DNA of 64,000 nucleotides from Bog-756 sp963727075. Lineage in GTDB: Bacteria; Actinomycetota; Acidimicrobiia; Acidimicrobiales; RAAP-2. The stretch lies in assembly GCA_963727075.1 (NCBI GenBank), contig CAVSET010000002.1, positions 1-64,000 of the forward strand, written 5' to 3'. Shown piece after piece: positions 26,164-33,810 of this stretch (positions are counted from its first letter, which is position 1; each line of letters begins with the position of its first letter). A program made the position numbers and the translations under genes. Below the pieces are notes generated by a model. That model saw only the letters and a program-made list of their open reading frames with translations. It was not told the DNA's origin and ran no database searches.

Positions 26164-27165
26164 CTAGGAAATGGCGAGGATCACGGCAACGTATGTCGCA
26201 TAGCCGGTGATGATGAGCGATCCCGACCACCGACCTAACCCCTGTCCAACATAGGCCAGCACCAGAGTCAGTGCCGTGAGTCCCAGATACCATCCGGTGA
26301 TGAAGACCTCCTGACTCGTCGCCGCTGTCAATCCGACGAACACCGCCGGAAGTAGAAGACCGATTGCCACATTCAAGGTGTTGCTGTTGAGCCCGGTGCT
26401 GAGTGCTGCTTCTCCTCTCCCATTTCGTGCCAGGTATACGGCGGCTACAGCATTGGGCAGACTGGTCACCGCTGCCAGAACCAGCCCACCGACGACAATC
26501 TCGGCCACCCCAAAGTGAATCCCGAGCGTTGAAGCACCACGCTCCATCGCCACGCTGGCCGCCACGACCACGACAAGGGAGACACTGGCTATGAGGGCGT
26601 CGAATGGAGTGCCGCTTGGCGGGCGAATCGCGACAACAAGCTCCAGCTCCTCCTCATCGACGGCCGAGACGAGCCATCTGACCGCTCGGCTCGGTAGGGG
26701 AACCCGGCGGAGGCTCCTGCGGTGTGAACCGAGTAGAACGAGGTAAGGCACCAACACGATGAGGATGAGGACGAGCCCGCCGATAGGGCTCACGAGTCCG
26801 GTGATTGTGATGAGACAAACGACGGCCACCCAAATCGCGATTGTGCCACCCAGCAGAATCACTCTCCGGTGAAGGCTAAAGCCACCGGCGACCACGGCTC
26901 CAAGCCCCAATAGAGCCGCAAGATTGAAGACGTTCGAACCGATCACGACTCCGGCACCCACCGTTCTTTGCTGGTGTGCGAGGGCAGTGATAGATGCAGT
27001 GATTTCTGGGGTGTCAGCAGCGAGTGCAGCAACCATGCCCAGTAGCGCTTCCGAAAGACCGAAACGCTCCCCGACTCGCTCCAGTCGAGTCACCAAGACC
27101 CAGCTCATAGCCAGGCTGACGACGGCCCCGAGCGCGAACTCGCCGATTGAGATTCCGATGCCCAC
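26164..27165 (-). CDS. CaCA-family sodium/calcium exchanger-like protein
   Basis: GTG at 27165 with GGAG 6 bases upstream; 333 residues. About ten to eleven membrane segments and both alpha repeats: TPEITASITALAHQQRTVG...GSNVFNLAALLG (about residues 50-90) and TSLPNAVAAVYLARNGRG...GLNSNTLNVAIGLLLP (about 240-280), separated by an acidic cytosolic loop (DEEELELV). These repeats carry the ion-binding residues in the YrbG/NCX family, which exchange calcium for sodium or protons. Divergent from the nitrobindin gene, with a cassette site between. Confidence 0.88.
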   Translation of the reverse strand: MGIGISIGEFALGAVVSLAMSWVLVTRLERVGERFGLSEALLGMVAALAADTPEITASITALAHQQRTVGAGVVIGSNVFNLAALLGLGAVVAGGFSLHRRVILLGGTIAIWVAVVCLITITGLVSPIGGLVLILIVLVPYLVLLGSHRRSLRRVPLPSRAVRWLVSAVDEEELELVVAIRPPSGTPFDALIASVSLVVVVAASVAMERGASTLGIHFGVAEIVVGGLVLAAVTSLPNAVAAVYLARNGRGEAALSTGLNSNTLNVAIGLLLPAVFVGLTAATSQEVFITGWYLGLTALTLVLAYVGQGLGRWSGSLIITGYATYVAVILAIS

Positions 27166-27313
27166 ATCGGCTCCGTTTCATGATCAGAAACAACTTGCCG
27201 ACCAGGCTTCCCGGCTCTCCAGAACACAATCTACCAAGTGGTCACTTGGCGCTTCATTACAGCGGACTGCCCGCCAACTTCGCCGCCAACGGTCCCCGAA
27301 TGCAGCTATCCCC

Positions 27314-27372
27314 GAGGTGCCGTTCAGCCGCAGTCAATAACCGCTGCTAACCCGGTGATATGGGATACCTCG
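27314..27372 (-). repeat. Cassette site, long form
   Basis: Minus strand: GAGGTATCCCATATCACCGGG, TTAGCAGCGGTTATTGACTG, then AACGGCACCTC, whose ACCTC pairs with GAGGT at the start. Points left. Confidence 0.78.
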
Positions 27373-27417
27373 GCACATCCTCCATTGAAGTGCCATGCTC
27401 GGGTTGTGAGGACTCCC

Positions 27418-27879
27418 TTGAACCCTGAGATGGAACCTTTGGCCGTCCTTGTAGGAACCTGGTCAGGGTCCGGTCACGGCGAGTACCCAACAATCGATGA
27501 TTTTGACTACGAGGAGACCATCGACTTCTCTCACGTCGGTAAACCGTTTCTCTCCTATCGCCAGGTTACTAAGCACGCTGCCGATGGTCGCCTCCTTCAT
27601 GGGGAATGCGGATTCTGGCGTATGGCCAATCCAGGCTGGGTCGAACTCGTCGTGGCTCACCCAAATGGAATAGTGGAAGTCGCTGAAGGCACAGTCAGGG
27701 ATTCCACCATTCTGCTGCGATCGACCTATGTTGCCCGCACCAGAACCGCCAAGGAGGTCACAACAATCGAACGTGACTTCACTACTGACGGTGAGGTTCT
27801 CCGTTACTCGCTTCGGATGACGGCCGTCGGGCAACCACTTTCTCACCATCTCTCTGCGAAACTACGACGCATTGGATGA
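27418..27879 (+). CDS. Nitrobindin-like heme-binding beta-barrel protein
   Basis: TTG at 27418 with AGGA 5 bases upstream; ATG at 27430 is an alternative. 153 residues. GTWSGSGHGEYPTI is the hallmark first hairpin of the nitrobindin/THAP4-like family; FWRMANPGWVELVVAHPNGIVEVAEG contains the histidine that binds heme in characterised members. The expected role is ferric heme binding with peroxynitrite or NO chemistry in the cytoplasm. It lies alone between two cassette sites. Confidence 0.85.
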   Translation: MNPEMEPLAVLVGTWSGSGHGEYPTIDDFDYEETIDFSHVGKPFLSYRQVTKHAADGRLLHGECGFWRMANPGWVELVVAHPNGIVEVAEGTVRDSTILLRSTYVARTRTAKEVTTIERDFTTDGEVLRYSLRMTAVGQPLSHHLSAKLRRIG

Positions 27880-27885
27880 CTGGAA

Positions 27886-27917
27886 GTGTCCCACCGACCC
27901 GGTGTTGTGGGGCAGGC
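27886..27917 (-). repeat. Cassette site, short form
   Basis: Minus strand: CTGCCCCACAACACCGGG, TCGGTGGGACAC. Stem CACCG-GGT-CGGTG is perfect and differs from CGCCG/CGGCG elsewhere by paired changes. The left arm is identical to that left of IS110 copy A. Confidence 0.75.
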
Positions 27918-28757
27918 ATTGCCACCGACCAAGATTGCCAAGACGGGCGGCTACCGTAAGGCTGTGTCAGAGGCCAGCGATCTGGTTGCGAGCGGGTACG
28001 AGGCGTTCTACGCCATGTGGGGCCACAGTCCGACGTTGCGTCAGATCTGGCGGCAGCATGTCACCGGAGCCGACTATCCCGAGGAGTTCGCTCACATCAG
28101 CTTCCTTCCGTTCGTGCAACTGCGGTCGCTCGTCGTGGGATTGGACCTCAGCGCTGATCAACTCCTCGTTGACCTGGCATGCGGAGCAGGCGGTCCGGGG
28201 TTGTGGGCGGCAAAGGAATCTGGTGCCCGTCTCGTCGGCATTGACTTGTCCCCAAGGGCCGCCCAGCGAGCATCCGAGCGGGCCGGTCCTCTCGGGATGA
28301 GCGGGAGGGCGACTTTCAGTCAAGGGACCTTCGAGGCGACCGGCCTCGAACCAGCCTCAGCCGATGCCGTGATGAGCGTCGATGCCCTCCAATACGTCCC
28401 CGACAAGACAGCGGCTCTAGTCGAGGTCGCCCGGATTCTCCGTCCTGGCGGTCGATTCGCGTTCGTGGCGTTGAGCTTGACCCGGACCGTGTTGCCGGGT
28501 TGCCGTTCTGGGAGGACGCCGTACCGGACTACCGCCCGCTTCTCGAACGAGTCGGCTTCGACATCAATGAGTACAGCCAAATCCCCCACTGGGCAGACCA
28601 AGTCGGAGCGGGCTTCGGTGCGATCCTCGCCCAGCAAGACGCTCTGGAAGCTGAACTCGGTGAAGCAGCAGCAGCGGCCACGGTCATGGAGGCGGCAGTG
28701 ACGATCGAGCTGCGGCCGTACTGCGGACATGTTCTGGCCGCGGCGACTCGAAACTGA
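27886..28757 (+). CDS. Class I SAM-dependent methyltransferase (one frame break)
   Basis: Motif I is LLVDLACGAGGPGLWAA, followed by LVGIDLSPRAAQRA, ADAVMSVDALQYV and ARILRPGGRFAFVAL. After that the frame breaks near 28470, and the next frame supplies LPFWEDAVPDYRPLLERVGF to the stop at 28757. The repaired length is up to 290 residues. The start is uncertain because the open frame overlaps the cassette site; coding resemblance begins near 27960 (SDLVASGYEAFYAMWG). The acceptor substrate is unknown. Confidence 0.72.
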
Positions 28758-28803
28758 CCTCACGGCGGTCAAAGCTGACCCACCGCTCCCGCCCACTCCC
28801 ATG

Positions 28804-28842
28804 TGGCAGTACTGCCCCACCCAACCGGCGATAGGGGTCAGT
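28804..28842 (-). repeat. Cassette site, short form
   Basis: Minus strand: GACTGACCCCTATCGCCGG, TTGGGTGGGGCAGTACTG. Arms CTG-CCCC/GGGGCAG with a one-base bulge. Lies between the ends of convergent genes and points left. Confidence 0.7.
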
Positions 28843-28955
28843 CTGTCCTGACGATTTGCGGGAGTTGTGGCTCCTAAAGACGAGACGACTCCTTGGGACG
28901 ACGTCGGTCGATCAATCAGCGACTGAGTCGAAGACGAACGTGTTGCAGTTGCGGT

Positions 28956-30294
28956 TCAACCGGAGACTGCGTAGAGCTTCCAGCTCCCCGGCACCCCCTT
29001 CAGCACGTGCTCACCTCGGTCAATGAACTCAATGCCCGAGCCGACCACGAGGTCCTTGACGGTGCCCGAGACAAGAACTTCGCTCGGTGAGGCCAAAGAA
29101 CCGACGCGAGCTGCGATGTGAACGGCGAGGCCGCCCAGATCGTTGCCCCTCACCTCGCATTCACCGGTGTGGAGACCCATGCGCAGCTCGATACCGAAGG
29201 CTCGGGTGGCGTCGATGATCACCTGGCCACAACGGATGGCTCGAGCCGGACCATCGAAGGAAGCGACGAAGCCGTCTCCCGTCGTGTTGACCTCCCGGCC
29301 TCGGAAGATCCGAAGCTGTTCGCGGACAATTTGATCATGGCGATCCAACAAGGACCGCCACCGTTGATCACCCAGCGAGGCTGCACGTTCGGTTGATCCG
29401 ACGATATCGGTGAAGAGCACAGAGACCAGCACTCGGTCGATATCGGTTACTGGTCTCGTACCGGTCAAGAACTCGGCCACCTCATCGAACACTAGGTCCT
29501 GCTGACTGAAGATCAACATGTCGTCGCCCGGCAGCGCGACGAACTTGGATCCCTCAATGTGTTCAGCCACATAGCGCCCATGAGCCATGGGTAGGAAGCT
29601 TTGGATTGTCGGCGCTCAGGACCAGCGTGGGCACCCGGAGGAGCGGGAGCACCGGGCGAACATCGAGGTTCCGAAGCAGGTAGTCGTACTGTGCGGCCGC
29701 GGTTCTCGGGGTGACCGACGACCGGAAGAGCCGAGCAAGAGCATCGCGGCGAACTGGGTCTTCTTCCGGGCCAGCTGCACCAGCAAGCGAGAGAAACTCC
29801 GGCGTGCCCCAATGGGTCCGGAGGAACTCGATGACGAAATCGAGCGCTTCAGGTGTAAAACCGATCGGATAGTCGTCAGCGACTAGATATCGGGCAGTGG
29901 TATTGCACAGCACCAGGGAATCGACCCGTTCGGGATGGGCAGCGGCATAGAGGATCGCGATCGGGCCAGCATCGACCGTCGCGAGAATGGATGTCTGCTC
30001 GGACCCGACCGTGTTGAGGACGCTTTCGATGTCTTCCGTCCACTCCTCCCATGTTGGTATGGCGTTACGCGGCACACCGTCAGATGCCCCTGTGCCTCGT
30101 CGATCGAGAAAGATTAAGCGACGTAACGACGCCAGCCGTCTGAGGAAGTCGGCAACCTCGGGGTCCTCCCACGCCATTTCGACGTTGCTGCCAAGCCCGT
30201 TGAAGAAGAGGAGGTCGGAAGTTCCCTCTCCGAGGACCTGGTAGGCAACGTCAGCATCCCCGACGGCGACGTACTTGGTGTCCGGACGATTCAT
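28956..30294 (-). CDS. Alpha/beta hydrolase-adenylate cyclase fusion (one frame break)
   Basis: ATG at 30294 begins MNRPDTKYVAVGDADVAYQVLG. The first 270 residues are an alpha/beta-hydrolase (LLFFNGLGSNVEMAW, LDRRGTGASDG, nucleophile position ATVDAGPIAIL where the usual serine is replaced by aspartate). The class III cyclase domain follows: VLVSVLFTDIVGSTERA with the first metal aspartate, TTGDGFVASFDGP with the second, and GLHTGECEVRGNDLGGLAVHIAARV. A one-base frame break near 29600 separates the two halves. Similar fusions of about 445 residues are common in actinobacteria. The hydrolase part probably acts as a ligand sensor rather than an enzyme. Confidence 0.82.
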
Positions 30295-30517
30295 GAGGCA
30301 AACAGTTTGGCTTGCATTCCAGCTCGGTGCTGGAACTCTTTCCTCGGCGAAGCTTTGCGCGCCACGAGCCAACGTCCAACTGTAGACGCCATGACGATTC
30401 GCTGACCGAGGTGATCGACCAGACAATCGCGTTCATCAAGCCAATACGTCGAGATTGGCGTCTGTCTGGCAGCGCTTGGCCAGCGGATCCCCCGAGGGGC
30501 CGAGTCACGACCATTGG

Positions 30518-30584
30518 GACTGCCCAGTCGTGGCGTTTGGGCACAGTCGATAACCGCCCACGACCCGGCAATCGGGGACACCCA
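30518..30584 (-). repeat. Cassette site, long form
   Basis: Minus strand: GGTGTCCCCGATTGCCGGG, TCGTGGGCGGTTATCGACTG, a distal GCCACGACTGGGCAGTC. Downstream bases ACCCAGAAC and GGTATCGG are shared with the site at 46621, so homology continues past the hairpin. Points left. Confidence 0.75.
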
Positions 30585-30723
30585 GAACCGGCCTGGTATC
30601 GGTTTGTTGCGGGCGAACCAGGGATCACCCCAACAAGAGGCTCCATTGCCCGGAACCGGTGGCCTAGAAACAGGTTATGGTCCATCTTTGTATCCACGAC
30701 CGACGATAGAGGAGACACCCACA

Positions 30724-30987
30724 ATGGCCATACTTGTAAGGAACACGCCTGCCGGGATGGACACCGCGACCTACGACAACGTCTCCGCTGGCCTGATTCC
30801 GGTGCTTAAGAAGCAACCTGGGTTCTTGATGCACGTCGCATATGTCACCCCGGATGGTCTTGTTGTCGGAGAAGTGTGGGAGACCCGTGAGCCGCATCAG
30901 AAATGGTTTGAAGAGAACGTGAAGCCCAACGTGCCGGTCGAGATCAAGCAGGAAATCATCGAGCTGCACAACGTCGTCCAGCCGTAG
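30724..30987 (+). CDS. Small antibiotic-monooxygenase-like (ABM fold) protein
   Basis: 87 residues from ATG 30724, with GGAG 10 bases upstream. It begins MAILVRNTPAGMDTATYDNVS and has VLKKQPGFLMHVAYVTPDGLVVGEVWET, the ferredoxin-like pattern of dimeric alpha/beta-barrel proteins. No catalytic residues are assignable. Single gene following a cassette site. Confidence 0.72.
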   Translation: MAILVRNTPAGMDTATYDNVSAGLIPVLKKQPGFLMHVAYVTPDGLVVGEVWETREPHQKWFEENVKPNVPVEIKQEIIELHNVVQP

Positions 30988-31261
30988 GCGGCCTCTATGA
31001 GCCGATGAGGCCGCCGTGTAAGTGGTGGTGCAAGGGAGACCAGTCAACTCATCCAGCTATGACTCAGTTGTCCCCGTGCCGGCGTTCTGAGGCACCCCCG
31101 CCCGCCGCTGAGATCCAGCCCTCGGCCCAGCGACGTTGCCCCGATTTTTGGCCAGCACATCTTCTCTGACACGGCGACGCACGGCAGGAACGCTACGCCT
31201 CCGATCCCTGACCGCCGCCTCCCCACCCCGTGCCGGTGGTTAAGGGCTTGTGAGTCCTAGC

Positions 31262-31717
31262 TCAAAGGTGGAAGAGCCCCTCATTCTGGAAGTACTCCGT
31301 CCCAGGTGGGATACCCCGTGATGGGTTCACCATGTATTCGCAGAGCCTGCCCCTGACGTGGGACCCCGCGAGCGGTCCTGAGGCCACAGTGCCACCGGCA
31401 GACTTGAGTGCTATCGAAAGAGTGTCGCCGGCGACCGCGGGGCACCGTCGGTCACTGACCTGGGTTAGGGTCGACCCAGTTTCGGACAGTGTTGAGGTCT
31501 GACCATTGGCCCATTGAATGGTAAGCCCGGCGTTGGTGACGGTCCCGCTTCCATAGGCACAAACGACTTGGCCATTGATTGGCTGGTTATACCCGTTGTA
31601 GACGGTGCACGTAGTCTTGGCCGGACGAACTTTTGCGGCCGCGACATTGGACACCGCTCCAACTGTAAGCACACCCCCAAGAGAAGCGATTGCAAGAACC
31701 AGGGCCAAGCGACGCAT
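31262..31717 (-). CDS. Small secreted protein, unknown function
   Basis: ATG at 31717 follows AGGAGG. 151 residues. The signal peptide is MRRLALVLAIASLGGVLTVGAVSNVAAA. The mature part is strand-rich with four cysteines (TTCTVYNGYN, QVVCAYGSG, RRCPAVAGDTL, GRLCEYMV), which could form two disulfides. No family was recognised. Confidence 0.68.
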   Translation of the reverse strand: MRRLALVLAIASLGGVLTVGAVSNVAAAKVRPAKTTCTVYNGYNQPINGQVVCAYGSGTVTNAGLTIQWANGQTSTLSETGSTLTQVSDRRCPAVAGDTLSIALKSAGGTVASGPLAGSHVRGRLCEYMVNPSRGIPPGTEYFQNEGLFHL

Positions 31718-31922
31718 AACACCCTCCTGTTCCCCAGAGGCATCTGGGAACCTAGCAGTTCTGTGCTTGCCTCGGTCAAGTGTTGATATCCCTGGTTCCG
31801 TCGTATCCGGACGCAGACACCTCGCATGACAGGCTTTTGACCGCATCGCCCAAGCGACACCTCTCATTCCTGCCATGATGACCGTTTGATTGCTCAGGAA
31901 TGCCCGGAAACCGCTCGGGTAC
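31718..31922. other. Short intergenic stretch
   Basis: Upstream region of the secreted protein; no gene seen. Confidence 0.45.
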
Positions 31923-31960
31923 GGGTGCCCCTCAAGTGCCGGAGTGGGGCAGGCAACTAT
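31923..31960 (+). repeat. Cassette site, short form
   Basis: GGGTGCCCCTCAAGTGCCGG, AGTGGGGCAGGCAAC. Arms TGCCCC/GGGGCA are perfect; the inner stem is weak. Points right, unlike the sites before it. Confidence 0.55.
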
Positions 31961-32118
31961 CGTGAGCACTCGCAGGGCTGTGTCCTCAAGTCCAGCTGAG
32001 ATCCGACGGCTCGGTACCCGCTCACGCCTTAGGTCGTCGGCAGGATTGTAGGGACTGCTGCACGATCCGGTGACATCTGATCTGTGGTGCCGAGAGGCGC
32101 TGCTGGAAGGATGTCACC

Positions 32119-32412
32119 ATGCCCAAGCCCTATCCGAAGGAGTTCCGGGATGACGTCGTGGCCGTGGCCCGACGCCGAGATCCCGGGACGACCCTGAAGC
32201 AGATCGCCACCGATTTCGGGATCAGCGAGTCCTGTCTGACCAACTGGCTGGCCAGAGCCGACCGTGAGGACGGCCTCCGTCCCGGTCCGGCAAGTGCCGA
32301 GCTCGAGGAGAATCGGGCCCTTCGGAGGCGGCTGAAGCTGCTCGAGCAGGAGAACGAGGTCCTCCGCCGAGCCGCCGCCTATCTGTCCCAGGCGAACCTG
32401 CCGGGAAAATGA
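32119..32412 (+). CDS. IS3 family transposase OrfA
   Basis: 97 residues starting MPKPYPKEFRDDVVAVARRR. The helix-turn-helix KQIATDFGISESCLTNWL is followed by the zipper helix NRALRRRLKLLEQENEVLRR, characteristic of OrfA of the IS3 family. The stop overlaps the OrfB start region (ATGATG). Confidence 0.88.
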   Translation: MPKPYPKEFRDDVVAVARRRDPGTTLKQIATDFGISESCLTNWLARADREDGLRPGPASAELEENRALRRRLKLLEQENEVLRRAAAYLSQANLPGK

Positions 32413-33292
32413 TGTACCCGCTCGTCCGCGAGCTCGCCGCTGACGGGATCCCCGTCACGGTGACGTGCCGGGTGCTCAAGATCGCCCGCCAGCCCTACTA
32501 CCGCTGGCTGGCGGAACCCGGTCACCGACGCCGAGCTGGGACGAGGCCCACCTCGCGAACGCCGTCTTCGACGCCCACCGCGACGATCCCGAGTTCGGCT
32601 ACCGGTTCCTCGCCGACGAGGTCAGCGACGCCGGCTTCGCGGTGTGCGAGCGCACGGTGTGGAAGATCTGCGCAGCCAACGGCTGGTGGTCGGTGTTCGG
32701 CAAGAAGAAGGCCCGTAAGACGGCCAAGGTGGCGCACCCCGGCCCATGACGACCTCGTCCGCCGGCAGTTCACCGCCGAGATCCCCGAACCAGCCTGTGG
32801 CTGGCCGACATCACCGAGCACCGGACCGGCGAAGGCAAGCTCTACCTCTGCGCCATCAAGGACGTCTTCTCCAACCGGATCGTCGGCTACTCCATCGACG
32901 ACCGGATGAAGGCCCGCCTGGCCGTCCAGGCGATCGACAACGCCGCTGCCCGACGGGAGCGACGTCGCCGGCTGCATCCTGCACTCCGACCGCGGGTCGC
33001 AATTTCGATCCCGGAAGGTCCACCGGGCCCTGACCCGCCACCGCATGGTCGGCTCGATGGGCCAGGTCGGATCCGCCGGCGACAACGCCGCCATGGAGAT
33101 CGTTCTTCGCCCTGCTGCAGAAGAACGTCCTCGACCGCCAGCCGCTGGGACACCCGAGAGGAGCTCCGCATCGCCATCGTCACCTGGATCGAGCGGACCT
33201 ATCACCGCCGACGCCGCCAAGCCGCCCTCGGCCGATTGACCCCCGTCGAGTACGAGGCCATCATGACCCCGCCTGCAGTCCAGGCGGCCTAA
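32409..33292 (+). pseudogene. IS3 family transposase OrfB, several frame breaks
   Basis: Pieces in successive frames: MMYPLVRELAADGIPVTVTC; FDAHRDDPEFGYRFLADEV; the first DDE aspartate in WLADITEHRTGEGK; LHSDRGSQFRSRKV with the second; and a C-terminal TYHRRRRQAALGRLTPVEYE. At least three single-base frame changes lie between 32520 and 33110, so no active product is possible as assembled. Confidence 0.8.
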
Positions 33293-33344
33293 CCGAACCT
33301 GTCACCGGATCGTGCAGCAGACCCGTATGACGCAAGCGGACCTC

Positions 33345-33595
33345 CGACAGGGGTTCGAACATAGTCCCATCACTTCACCTGCAGACGTTGCGGTGAACCC
33401 CGAAGAGCCTGAATTCGGTCATGTTCACACATTGCTGCCGCATAACCCCAGGTCAGCGGGCCAGGAGCGGTCCGCTAATAGTCCCATTACCTCCACGGTG
33501 TTGTCGGAATCACAACGTTTTCTCTGGTAGATGGGCCTTTTTGTCATAGTTCGCCACCCGAGGCAAACGTCGAAGTTCGAACCCCTCCCTGAACT
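33345..33595 (+). repeat. Direct repeat left of the sulfatase gene
   Basis: Contains GGGGTTCGAACATAGTCCC, the block CCCCAGGTCAGCGGGCCAGGA, a second TAGTCCCAT box with ACCTCCAC, the stem-loop TGTTGTCGGAATCACAACG, and an inverted GTTCGAACCCCT end. All blocks recur in the same order at 36228-36475. The boxes resemble degraded tRNA T-arm ends. Confidence 0.75.
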
Positions 33596-33810
33596 GGGAG
33601 AATGTCCAACTGAGGTCAGGCGTCCGGTCGACCGGGTGAGGCTCCACCATCGCCTCCACCCGTGGCCTTGAGTCGTCACCGTTCCAATCCCGCTGCTACT
33701 GCTGCTCGGAGAGGATGCGTGCACGCAGGACACGGGTGACGGTATCGAGCGACCGCAACCGCCGTCGGCGGAATACTCTCGACTCTTCCGACGTCTCCGG
33801 AGGTTCCATC

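Larger units (their letters stand above)
32055..33320 (+). mobile_element. IS3 family insertion sequence, decayed
   Basis: Perfect 20-base terminal inverted repeats CTGCTGCACGATCCGGTGAC at both ends. It contains an intact OrfA and an OrfB with at least three frame breaks. No clear target duplication. Confidence 0.82.
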
